A DNA stretch of 64,000 nt from Aralia elata. Taxonomy: Eukaryota > Streptophyta > Magnoliopsida > Apiales > Araliaceae. Position numbers and translations under genes: made by a program. Shown piece by piece: positions 1-10,035 of this stretch. Position 1 is the stretch's first letter; each line of letters begins with the position of its first letter. Where the stretch lies: contig CM068385.1 in assembly GCA_034770075.1 (NCBI GenBank), positions 43,174,721-43,238,720 on the forward strand, given 5' to 3'. The notes beneath the pieces were generated by a model, which saw nothing but the letters and a program-made list of their open reading frames with translations, was not told where the DNA came from and made no database searches.

Positions 1-890
1 ATAGTAGTTGATCTTTTACTTCGTCTTTTATTTACTTAATTACTATCCACCTTAAGGGCAATTGAGTAATTACTACACTTGGTTCTTTATTCAACAATAA
101 TTAAATATTCAATGTATTAATTCTACACACGCTTAATTATTATTAAATATTTATTGAATAATTAGTGAGTGTTTATAATCTCATTAATCCCACTCATACT
201 TAATCATTATATCATTATTGATTAAGTAATTATTATTCTCATTAGCTCTACTCATACCTAATTATTATTAATCAAATAATAATTAGATATTTATTATCTT
301 TACTTATTATTTATGGATAGCTAATAAACAATTATTTGTTAACCTGGTTCATCATTAGATATTTATTATTTAACTTTATTATTTAATATTAATTAAATAA
401 TTAAAATTATTTATGGATAACTAATAAACAAATAATCTATTAGTTTTATTCATACTTGATTATCATTTAATAGTAGTTAAACAATAATCAATTATTTATT
501 AGCTTTATTTATTATTTAAGGTTAAATAATAAATAATTAAATTATTAACTTTATTTATTATTTATTAATAAATAATTATTTGATTACTCTGTTCATAGTT
601 CATTATTATATATTGTTAACTAAATAATACTTAAATATTTATTATCTTTATTTATTATTTATCGCTTAATAATAATTAATTACCTTATTAGTTTCCTTCA
701 TGCTTAATTATTATTTAGTAAATAATAATTAAATACTTACTATCTTTATTAATTATTAAATGGTAGATAATAAATAATTATCCCATTAACCCTAATTATT
801 ATTTGATATTAACTAATAATTAATACCTATTATTCCTCTTATTATTTATTGACAATTAATAAATAATCATTAACTTGTTGTTACCCATTG
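1..890. repeat. AT-rich degenerate repeat tract
   Basis: Almost pure A/T sequence in which variants of TTATTATTTATTAATAAATAA recur, with phrases such as TTTATGGATAGCTAATAAAC and TTTATGGATAACTAATAAAC (near 310 and 410) reappearing at roughly 60-110 bp. It looks like a decayed minisatellite or the AT-rich part of an LTR. No open reading frame of note is present and no unit boundary is sharp enough to define. Confidence 0.55.
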
Positions 891-2639
891 GCCCAACAAA
901 TCCCTACCCAAAGCTAGGTTCGATTCCCAGTCACACAACACCCTCAATACCTACGTTTGGGACTCATAACACACGCTGCAGTTAGCAAGTGATATGCATA
1001 TACTAGTTTCAGTCCCTGTGCACAGCCAAAATACTACCATATAATAATTCAAGGTTCGACTTTGGCATAATACTGTCATTGGCAGCACAATTAATACAAA
1101 ATGAAGAATAAGCTTATTCAGTCATTACAACAACACTTGGTTCTTTCAGACAATACCCCAAACAGGTGAGGGGCATACTAAAGTGCTACAATAGCTAACC
1201 AAACATATGAAAATCCACACCTATGACCCAAACTTATATCACCTGGACCCTCCATGGCCCTCCACACTGACTTTCCTAAACAATACAACACATACATCAA
1301 CAACCGAGAAGGAAAGAAAAGAAAACCTTCATGGCAGTTAGGTTCAGAACACAACCCAATATAACAACACAATACCAGATTTCTCAATTCCAAACCAAGC
1401 AACATTAGCACAATCAATACCAAGTCTTTAAACCCAACAATTATAAAACAAGGTATGAGTTTCATACCAAGGCAGTTACAATGATATACTGTTATACCAG
1501 AAACAACCTAAATCAAACCAAACTATTACAGAATTTTAACAACCAATCACAGTTGCTTAATACCTCGATTTCGTTCGATTGGCTGCCTTCCTTCTTCTTC
1601 CAAAATATGAAACCCAGCTGGACATTCGACGACTAATTCCCTTGTCTCTCCCTCTAATTTTCGAACCCTAACTTTGTATAAGTTTTGCTCCAATTTGAGA
1701 CTCACAAGAGCCGAAAGAATCAACCGCTTTGGGGTTTTAGGGCTCAATTTATAGAGGAATAATTTCTCTTCTTGCTGGCTGTTACCTCGCTCAAACAGGA
1801 CAATACCCAACGATTTGGTCAATATCTGACGGTATGAGAGGATTAAGCGAACGGTGGTCTCATCAATCCTCGAGCCGCGTAGTTCCGCCGGTTAAATCGC
1901 CGAACTTCAGGGACCTCTGGTCCAAGTCGCTGCTTGCTCGGTCGTCGCCCCTTTCCCTGCTCCGACCGCTGGTCACCACACTGTCGCCGGCGCCAATCCT
2001 TGTCCGTTTGCCTTGATTGATGGATTTGAGACTGGATAGGCTTGGCTCAATCCCTCTCCCTCCTTCCCGTTGCTATCTGATTGAGGGTTTAGACCCTTAG
2101 ACTCTGATATCCCCAAATCTCCTTACTGATTGCCTCAATTGTTTTTGCCGGCTGAAATGATCCGACCCGGTAGGATAGAAAAAGAAATGGGCTTCTCAAA
2201 TGGATTTAGGCTGGCTGAAAATAATTAGAAAGGCAGCCCACTTCAATTTAACTCGACCCCAGCCCACTCGGTTGGCCCAATAGGAAATAAAATGGGAATT
2301 GGGTCAGCTAAAATAAACAGAAAAGTAGCCCAACTTGTTTACTAATAACACTATGCCTCTAATATTTAAATTAAATAACTAGTTAAATTAATTAGTTATT
2401 TCAGATATTTATTATTATTGTTATTTTCCATTATTCTTTATTTAGAAGAATTTATTTATTAATCTTCTTTCCAAATTTTCTTGCAATTAAATTTTTAGGG
2501 TTAACCCATCAATTATTCAACTTTTAACGAGCCCTTTTTAATGCGAAAAAAAAATAAATTATTGGACCATATATTTAGATAATTAATAATAATAATACTC
2601 ACATGGATCTAATTAAATTCGAAAAATTTAATTAAAACG
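891..2639. other. Unassigned stretch, possible minus-strand LTR or promoter
   Basis: I recognise no gene here. A GC-rich patch (about 1850-2020) is followed, reading the minus strand, by a TATA-like TATAAATT (complement of 1746-1753) and then by a 91-codon open frame (1822-1547) whose protein resembles nothing I know. GC-rich DNA just upstream of a TATA box is also the layout of the Athila-like LTRs in this window, so this may be part of another LTR. That is inference; no LTR ends were found. Confidence 0.3.
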
Positions 2640-2689
2640 AATTATATATCTCAAAACAAATTAATACAATGTTTAAGAATTTCCTGGAC

Positions 2690-4029
2690 ATTACATCAAT
2701 GAGTTCTTTCCAGATGAGCAGTTGTTTGTGATTCATTCCGAAGTCCCATGGTATGCCGATTTTGTCAACTATTTGGTTAGCAACGTACTTCCTCCTGATT
2801 TGACCAGTCGGCAAAAGAAAAAGTTTCTACATGATGTAAAAAGGTACATGTGGGATGACTCGTTTCTGTTCAAACATTGTGCCGATCAGATGATTAGACG
2901 GTGTGTGCCACAAAGTGAAGTAGAGAGTATTTTACATCATTGCCATGATTCACTATATAGAGGTCATTACGGAGGCGAGAAGACAGCGGCCAAGGTATTA
3001 CAGGCAGGATTTTTCTGGCCAACGTTGTTTAAGGACGCCCACCACTTCGTGCAAAGATGTGATAGATGTCAAAGGGTGGGAAATATTTCCAAGCGTCATG
3101 AGATGCTCTTGAATGCCATTTTAGAAATTGAAGTCTTCGACGTTTGGGGAATAGATTTTATGGGACCATTCCCATCGTCCTTTAACAACCTATACATTCT
3201 TTTGGCGGTCGACTATGTCTCTAAATGGGTGGAAGCAAGTGCTTTGCCGACTAATGATGCCAAGGTGGTTCTAAAATTTCTGCAGAAAAACATCTTCACA
3301 TGATTTGGCACTCCAAGAGCAATTATCAGTGATGAAGGGAGCCACTTCTGCAATAAGTATTTCTCTGCTCTCTTAGACAAGTATGGGATAAACCACAAAA
3401 TTGCTACAGCTTACCATCCCCAAACCAGTGGTCAAGCTGAAGTTTCAAATAGAGAAGTGAAGAGAATTCTGGAGAAAATTGTTAATCCGAACAGAAAAGA
3501 TTGGTCAACAAAGTTGGATGATGCGCTTTGGGCTTATCGGACCGCTTATAAGACACCCATTGGCATGTCACCGTACCAATTAGTCTATGGCAAAGCATGT
3601 CACCTCCCGGTGGAACTTGAACACAAAGCTTATTGGGCCATCAAAAAGTTGAACTTTGATCTCACGGCTGCGGGGGAAAGGAGACTTCTTCAGCTGAATG
3701 AACTCGATGAATTTCGTCTTCAAGCATATGAGAACTCTAAGTTATACAAGGAAAAAGTCAAGAAGTGGCACGATCGGAAAATCATCGAAACGAAATTTGA
3801 GCCGGGATAAGCAGTGCTTCTCTACAACTCTAGATTGAGATTATTTCCAGTGAAGCTTAAATCTCGGTGGTCTGGTCCCTTCATTGTCAAACAAGCATTC
3901 TCTCATGGCACCGTTGAAGTCTTTGCAAACAATCCGGAAGAGTCATTCAAAGTAAATGGTCAAAGATTAAAGCATTATTGGGGTGGTGATGTCGATCGCC
4001 AGAAAATCTCAATCACACTTGCCGATTAA
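2690..4029 (+). pseudogene. Athila-like Ty3/gypsy pol, C-terminal integrase region, two in-frame stops
   Basis: One continuous frame encodes the end of a Ty3/gypsy pol. Counting from the Met at 2722, an HHCC zinc finger is visible (H75, H82, C113, C116), then the integrase core with the first catalytic Asp in GIDFMGPF (D145), the second in IISDEGSHF, and the Glu region HPQTSGQAEVSN, followed by a C-terminal region with WSGPF and VNGQRLKHYW. The frame never shifts, but it is closed by TGA at 3301-3303 (expected CGA of RFGTPR) and TAA at 3808-3810 (expected CAA). Both are C-to-T changes as produced by deamination of methylated cytosine. Protease, reverse transcriptase and RNase H are absent: the left end is truncated near 2690. 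The copy cannot encode integrase. The assignment to the Athila group rests on the env-position ORF downstream and on the LTR type. Confidence 0.88.
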
Positions 4030-4079
4030 AGTTTGAAACAGGGAGTAGTCAGACTGAAAGACTTTAAATCAAGCGCTAG

Positions 4080-4095
4080 TTGGGAGGCAACCCAA
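4080..4095 (+). other. Conserved post-pol hairpin TTGGGAGGCAACCCAA
   Basis: The 16-mer is an inverted repeat (TTGGG/CCCAA, loop AGGCAA) 50 bp after the pol stop, preceded by AAGCGCT. The identical hairpin with the same AAGCGCT lead occurs in element-sense orientation at 36139-36154 of the non-autonomous element, where only a gag-protease fragment remains. Its survival with the coding region deleted suggests a role in the RNA or DNA of the element. Confidence 0.6.
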
Positions 4096-4283
4096 TCTTT
4101 AATTTCTTTAAGTTGAAATTCTGTGATTTTTTTAAGAGTATTTAGTAGTGTTAGTTTTGTTTTGAATTAGTAGTAATTAGTTACTTTATTTCTTTTTATT
4201 TTCTTTTAGGTTTCACATCAGGGCTTCATAATACAGATTCAAACATAAGAGCTTTACAAAGTAAATTGCATGTTGCCAGGACA

Positions 4284-4491
4284 GCGCGGTCGCGCCCAAT
4301 TTGTGAAGGAGAGCAGCGCGAGCGCGCATACTTCCAGATTTAAATTTCTTCCTCTCTGTCACGCCACACGGGCGCGCTGATTTTCTACTGCCAAACTGCG
4401 CGAGCGCGCAGTCTACCAGAAGTCAATTTTTGCTCTCTGTTCCATCAGCGCGAGTGCGCCGTTTTTAAGCTATCACTCTGCGCGACCGCGC
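4284..4491. repeat. Three paired-palindrome modules (GCGC-N4-GCGC) at 82-bp period
   Basis: Palindromes start at 4284, 4316, 4366 (left half decayed to ACAC), 4398, 4448 and 4480. Each pair is 32 bp apart start to start and the pairs repeat every 82 bp. The central four bases are GGTC, GAGC, GGGC, GAGC, GAGT and GACC. The array lies between pol and the env-position ORF in otherwise AT-rich DNA, so it could belong to an internal promoter for that ORF. Confidence 0.7.
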
Positions 4492-5115
4492 CGCGATCAG
4501 TAATCAGTTTTTAAAACCTGTTTGAAACCCGACCCAGTGGCTACCTTATATTCCTTTTCCATCTTGGACTCTCATTTTTCAGTAACCTCTTCTTATTCAA
4601 ATTGATACTTCTCTCATCCCTTCCTTTTCCAAATCAAAAGCCAATTCCTATCAACATTCACTACATCACGAAATCAAACTCCTACATTCACAAACCCTAA
4701 TCCTTGTTCTTTCTTCATCTTTTTTCTTCTCCAACTTTTCACCTTCTACAGTCCACTCCTTATTTTCCAAACCCTAAAATTCGAATCCTCCAATCATCTA
4801 AGTGTGATCCACGAGAGTTTTTCAGTGCATTGCAGTGGAATACCGAGGCATTAAAGTGGTTCAGAGCGAAGGAAGTCAGTACATTGTGGTTTGGGTTTTT
4901 CTTCATATTACGGTAATACTTCCAATTGACAGTTTGTAGACTTGGGTATACATTGTATTGGGAATTTTGATTATACACTTCCAACAATTGTGCTATTATT
5001 GTTGGATTGAATTGTGCATGTCAGTGTATTGGATTGAGATAGTTTGTTAAATTCGAGTGTGATTTCTGTCAAGTTTGGGGGTTGTTATATTGTTGTGCGT
5101 TTGAACTGATTTAAC

Positions 5116-6276
5116 ATGGCTCCAAAGAGAACTCGTGTGATATCCTCTTCGAGTAGTAGCGACGAAGAAGTCGATGAAAGGGATGTGTTAGACACCCATT
5201 GGTTTGTCAATCTTTCGGCTCAACATAATTATTTAGATGTGTGGCTTGGTAAGAATTTTGTGCAAGAAAGAGGGTTGAAGCCAGATGACGACGATGGGAT
5301 GATAAAGAGACAGATTAGGGGGCATGGATGGACGTTATTTGTTGAATCCCTTATGCCAGCCCCGATGGCAATTGTTCGAGAATTCTATGCCAACGCTCGG
5401 GAAACACAAAATGGTATCTCTTATGTGCGGGGCAAGGAAGTGAGATATGATAAGATAGCCATCAATGATCTGTATCATTTGCAAACACGCCCTGAAGATG
5501 GTTCCGACTGGTTTGCTTATGGGCGTTCGAATATTGATTTGGACTTGATTGTTTCAGAGATGTGCAAGCCGGATACTCAGTGGACCACTAAGGTCGGTAC
5601 TACCCAGAAACTCCATTTCCCACACACGGCTCTCAATCGGTACGCGAAGGCGTGGTATGGCTTTATCTGTGCTAGTATGCTTCCTACGAGGCATATGAAT
5701 GACGTTACAAAAGACCGAGTTATACTGTTATATGGAATTCTAAAGGGCAAACTAATTGATGTGGGAGCCCTCATTCACTCGTCCATGTTGCGATCCATGC
5801 GAGGGAGTACCTCTGGCAGAATCCTGCATGCTTCAATTGTTAGTCGCCTTTGCATAGCAGCTGGGGTTACGTGGGACAACGAGACTTTACTGCTGCCAAT
5901 GAAGGATTATGATCATCCAGAAGTACGTTGTCTGGGATGTGGCGAGTCTCATCCGCGAGGACTTGGATTCATTATGGGTAGTGCTGATGTCAAAGAAGAG
6001 GAGGATGCAGGAGCAGATGAAGCAGAGGCTGCCATGCCAGTGACTCCCACCATGTATGCCCACCAGGAACGCGATCTGCGTCGTCTTCAGAGAAGGATGG
6101 ACGCTCTACATGCAGATTTCCGTACGTATTCTATGGACTTTTCTGGAGCGTTGGCGCAGGCATTCAATCAGTTAGGTGTACAGGTCCAGTTTCCCACTTT
6201 TGGTTCCACTAGTTCATACCCACCACCTGATACTCCTCCCAAGCCTACTGCGGGAGATGATGATGCGGCTATTTAG
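5116..6276 (+). CDS. Athila-type env-position ORF (putative plant transposon protein)
   Basis: An intact 386-codon frame in the position where Athila elements carry their third ORF, after pol and before the 3' LTR. The N terminus is basic (MAPKRTRV), followed by a Ser run and an acidic stretch (residues 10-23). The body (about 25-290) resembles the family usually named putative plant transposon protein or ATHILA ORF, with motifs such as GWTLFVESLMP and GRILHASIVSRLC. A CLGC pair lies at residues 272-275, followed by an acidic linker and a charged segment (HQERDLRRLQRRMDAL) likely to form a coiled coil. I see no signal peptide or membrane segment, so the label env-like describes position only. 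The start is the first ATG of the frame. It is notable that this frame is clean while the adjacent pol has stops. The biochemical function is unknown. Confidence 0.85.
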   Translation: MAPKRTRVISSSSSSDEEVDERDVLDTHWFVNLSAQHNYLDVWLGKNFVQERGLKPDDDDGMIKRQIRGHGWTLFVESLMPAPMAIVREFYANARETQNGISYVRGKEVRYDKIAINDLYHLQTRPEDGSDWFAYGRSNIDLDLIVSEMCKPDTQWTTKVGTTQKLHFPHTALNRYAKAWYGFICASMLPTRHMNDVTKDRVILLYGILKGKLIDVGALIHSSMLRSMRGSTSGRILHASIVSRLCIAAGVTWDNETLLLPMKDYDHPEVRCLGCGESHPRGLGFIMGSADVKEEEDAGADEAEAAMPVTPTMYAHQERDLRRLQRRMDALHADFRTYSMDFSGALAQAFNQLGVQVQFPTFGSTSSYPPPDTPPKPTAGDDDAAI

Positions 6277-7406
6277 GGGAGTTTCTTTCTTTCCCCTTGT
6301 GCTTTAATTTTTACAATGAGGGCATTGTCTAACATGAGTTTGGGGGGGTGATAGTTAATTTTGTGTTTGCATGATAGTTATGCATATTGTCTGTTAGTTG
6401 CTTTGATTTGTGTTCATGTAAGTTAGTTTGTGGTGCATTTAGTTCGTTGCAGGAATCCAAGTGAGTAGTTGGTATGATTTTGGCTCGGCCAATGATGAGT
6501 TTGGTTTTATTGTGTTAACGTGGACAGTGTGATAGTCATTAGGAATGATATAATTGAGATCATAAGAATAATTATGCCTGTCTTAACTTGAGTTATCGGA
6601 TAGCACACGATTTGATTAATTTGACTGTTGAAGTTCAAAGTGTTGCATAATTGACTTTTAAATGAGAATTGGGTAAAAAAAAAAACTTTGGGTAAATTCA
6701 CAATGAAGGCTGAAATAGGGTAAAAGCTGAGTTTGGGGGTTTTTTTTTTAAAAAAAATCATCAATCAGAAAAATCCAAAAATATAATAAATGCGTTGACT
6801 AGTTAGGTTCTGTGGCCTTTGTTACTCAGGCAATTAGATCCTTAGGGGTGTCTTAACACCTAGTGCCCTAAAGCCGACTGGTTTGGGAGCCACTGATTGA
6901 ACGCTCGTTACATGGATGACTTTGAAAAGCCTAAGAGAGCCTGACATTGCACAGTTAAGCATAAATACGAGATGGAGCGTAAAACGCACTCGTAAAAGAA
7001 TAAAGTTAGAAATAAGCCTTGTTAGTACCCTCATGCTTAGTATTTGCTTAATTTTGGTTGGATTTGTTGTATTTACTTGAATTAAATTGAACATAGATTA
7101 TTCCTGTTTTAGAGTTGGTTATGCGGCTGTATTTTGAACTTTGGATAGTTAAAGTGATTAATGAACACACACTCACAACTTGGGTGTGACAAGTGTATTG
7201 TGTTTGATTGATTGGGATTATTAGTTCCTATTGACTGGATTTATTGTTCCAAGTTAGTTGTTAATGTCTCTGAGGCTAACGGTTAAGATTCATACTGGCT
7301 ATTGGTTGGATTCTTAGGCATGGTAGTTGTTAGTTGCATTCATGTTATTGTGTTGCATTGTGTTTTGTTGTATTGTTTTGCATTGCTTGGGGACAAGCAA
7401 CAGTTC
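6277..7406 (+). other. Athila-like 3' non-coding region with repeated PPT-like tracts
   Basis: No gene is apparent. Copies of the polypurine-tract core GTTTGGGGG occur near 6339 and 6732, as well as near 5079 before the ORF and at the true PPT near 7409. The segment around 6318-6351 (GAGGGCATTGTCTAACATG then GTTTGGGG) has a counterpart on the minus strand near 35890-35925 of the non-autonomous element, so it is a conserved block of this group. A structured hairpin is listed separately at 6966-6994. Confidence 0.6.
6966..6994 (+). other. Nested hairpin, GAG-ATGGA-GCGTAAAACGC-A-CTC core
   Basis: The outer stem is TACGAG/CTCGTA and the inner stem GCGT/ACGC with an AAA loop. The core is repeated four times in the non-autonomous element at 35308-35454 with different but still complementary outer stems. 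Confidence 0.65.
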
Positions 7407-7421
7407 GAGTTTGGGGGTATT
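7407..7421 (+). other. Polypurine tract of the Athila-like element
   Basis: AGTTTGGGGGTATT abuts the 3' LTR start TGATGAG. The same tract in the same place is found on the minus strand beside the LTR ending at 34841, supporting its role as the plus-strand primer site. Confidence 0.75.
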
Positions 7422-7609
7422 TGATGAGTAGGTTTTATACCTACGAATTGGACACCATTTGACTGCATTATTGTTAATTTCCTTGAGTCGTAGTTACTTT
7501 TCATGCGTTTTTTGTGTTTGTGTAGGCACTCTGCATTTGGAACCAAAGTGGTGGGGAATGGAGCATTGAAGCAGGAAAAATGAAAAGAATAGTAAGTTGC
7601 TGAGGAGCT

Positions 7610-7729
7610 GCGCGGGCGCGCCGGAATTGCATTGGAAGGCGGCGCGAGCGTGCAGGGCGTCAGACCGAGCTTCTGCTGGGATGCTGCGCGAGCGCGCTGT
7701 GGGTATGATGTGGCTTGGCGCGGGCGCGC
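7610..7729. repeat. Two paired-palindrome modules in the LTR
   Basis: GCGC-N4-GCGC palindromes start at 7610, 7642 (right half GTGC), 7686 and 7718, with centres GGGC, GAGC, GAGC and GGGC. Spacing is 32, 44 and 32 bp. The last ends 100 bp upstream of the LTR TATA box, inside presumed U3. Confidence 0.72.
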
Positions 7730-7828
7730 TAGTGCGTGTTGACTGAGTTGACTTTTCAGCAATTTAAAAGAATTTGATGTGTAATTGGATTTGATACTCT
7801 TTAATTAATTAGGGTTTTTATTAGATAC

Positions 7829-7836
7829 TATAAATA
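7829..7836 (+). promoter_or_regulatory. LTR TATA box
   Basis: TATAAATA inside ACTATAAATAGTTG, placed about 400 bp into the LTR. Equivalent boxes lie at similar depth in related LTRs (complement of 27294-27301 and 34142-34149). Confidence 0.6.
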
Positions 7837-8807
7837 GTTGTTTTAAGTTAATTTTAAGGTTATTGAACTTATTATTAGAAAATCCTAGTTTTTGAGAAAT
7901 TGGAGAAGACTTGAAGCAAGTTGATAGCAGGAGAAAGCAAGGAGGAGCAAGACAGATATTGAAGGATTGCTTATAGTGTTTCTTCTCTTTTCTCTCTATT
8001 CCAAATTTTTGACGTTATTAAACTTGTGGATGATGAATTCTAGTTTAATTATGAACTAAATTTCTTTTAAGGCTATAATGGATCTTAATGCGTAGTTTTG
8101 AATAGCATGCTTCTTTGAATATAATGATTAGTTATTTTTGGATTGTCTATTATGGTTTGTGCTGAATTGTTTAATTATCTGGCCAATAATTACCGAGATA
8201 ATTTGTATGAATTCGAGAAATGAAGTATAGATTTAGATCTGACCATAATAGCATGTGATTGTGTCTTCTGCTGTCGATGGAATTCATAATTTGTGATTAG
8301 GATAGAGATATACCTATCACCGCATGTAATCAAAATAGGAAACTTGGGCTTTAAATCCTTTTTAATTGTAATTCACATAGAAATATAGTGAGTTAGTTGT
8401 CTAGGGTGATTAACGTGAGTCTATCAATTGTGGATTTAAGTTAAGTTGTTTATGAAACATTGAAAGATGATCATAAATAGTGATGAGTTCCTGGTTAACA
8501 ATTCATAATAACTAGCATAATCCAAAGGGGAGCGTGTTAAGTAAAATAAAGCATTAAGTGAAGTTATAGTCTTAAGAAATCTGTTTTCAACTAGTGTTAG
8601 TAATTTAATTTAGAATTAATTAGTTAAATTCAAAACCTCAGAAATCGTTGATCATTTGTTTACTAAAATAGATTTGATTTAAATTGGGAATTTGTTATTA
8701 TAGAATCAATTCTTCTCTGTGGGACGATACTCTACTTTCACTTTATTACTTGTGGACTGCGTATACTTGCGTATTTTTGCTAGTATAGATTTTGGCAAAC
8801 ATATACT

Positions 8808-8846
8808 GTAATTTCGAGGAAGAAAATTCTTAGAAGATGGGGTGAA
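8808..8846 (+). pseudogene. Tail of a chromovirus-type pol and its PPT
   Basis: The stretch beginning GTAATTTCGAGGAAGAAAAT and running into GAAGATGGGG resembles the typical end of Tekay/Del-like pol (AATTTCGAGGACGAAATT...) and polypurine tract just before an LTR starting TGTGACAACCCG. The rest of that element to the left has been replaced by the Athila-like element, which ends only six bases away. Confidence 0.6.
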
Positions 8847-10035
8847 TGTGACAACCCGAAAATTCATAAAATTTATTGATAAAATCTTGAATGATTAATT
8901 AAAGGTTAAAGAATAAAACCTATATGGGAATTTAAGGATTTATTTAAAATTTTTAAGAAACACCTATATGGTTTACTTTTTGAAAGAGAATAGAGAAAAT
9001 ATGGGTTATAAAATTTCAAAACCCTAGATATGAATTTATATGTACTTGAAAGAATATTATAGATAAGGTATTACAATACCTATAAATTTGATGTGAACTA
9101 AATGGTGTAAGAAATTTTATAATGATACAAGTAGAAAATTTATTACGAAAATAAATTTTCAAATGAAGAGATGCTATAAGGTTAAAGAAAATGTGTATTG
9201 GTACATATATATACTTAGTGATGTGCTATATATATTGTAGCAAGAGAATGATGATGATAAATAAGTCATGACTTTGGTGAATTATGTAAATGATTAAATA
9301 AATATATATTATTTGAATGTGTATTTATTTATTTAGAATATAAAGAGAATTAAAGAAAGTTTGATAGCCTAATGTTATAAATTAGGTATTGGAATTAAAT
9401 AACCTAAAGGGTTATTTTTGTTTAGTGGTCTTAGTATTTTAATTATATACTAGTGACCTAATCTAAGAGATTTATTTTATTATCTCAATGGATTAAATTA
9501 TTTTGTATGAATATATAAGTAAATAAATATGAATGTTATGTGATATTGTGTTGCATACGTGAATACGAACTATGCAATATGTGACTTTTATGCTTAATAA
9601 ATATATTATTATTATATATTTATTATTTTATGTAAATAAATTGTACGAACAATTCATTTGAAGGAAATGAGATGGGTAAAAAAAATATGATGAAGAAAAT
9701 TTAAATAATTTATAATATTAAATTATTTTAATATAGTAAATTGGTGGTATCAAATATATTTAATGACCTCCATGTTATTGAAAGAATTATGTAATAATAT
9801 TACATTATTGGGTGTAATGTATGCATGTTTTTAATGTAGTGAATATATTATTATATTTACTGCAGTTAAATAAATTGTGAGAAAATAATTTATAGAAAGA
9901 AAAGAAAATAATTGGATATATTTTCATTTTTGGACAAAATAAATTGTGAAAAACAATTTATTAATTGGAAAAGGAAGTAATTAAATTGATGTATACTAAA
10001 TTAGTGTATACATTAAATAAGGTGAATTAAAATAA

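Larger units (their letters stand above)
7422..8801 (+). mobile_element. 3' LTR of the Athila-like element
   Basis: It begins TGATGAGTAGGTTTTATACC directly after the polypurine tract and ends GGCAAACA, giving TG...CA ends and 1380 bp. The terminal 60 bp (TCTATACTAGC on the other strand) match the LTR end at 26351-26420, and the first 30 bp match 30363-30392. Paired GCGC palindromes lie at 7610-7729 and TATAAATA at 7829-7836. No 5' LTR or target duplication is found because the left half of the element is missing. Confidence 0.82.

Noticed and set aside
928..942. GGTTCGATTCCC, resembling the B box of a tRNA gene or SINE
   Set aside because: No A box at the right distance, no cloverleaf and no poly(A) or T terminator; a single 11-12 base match is expected by chance.
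1547..1822. 91-codon minus-strand frame as a gene
   Set aside because: No recognisable domain and no supporting neighbours; it sits just after a TATA-like site in probable LTR or leader sequence.
4284..4491. CRISPR-like array
   Set aside because: Regularly spaced short palindromes, but in a plant retrotransposon, with 12-bp degenerate units and no cas genes; the geometry is treated as a regulatory array.
7340..7762. 140-codon minus-strand frame across the LTR start
   Set aside because: It spans the polypurine tract and LTR boundary on the antisense strand; its openness comes from the GC-rich palindrome array.
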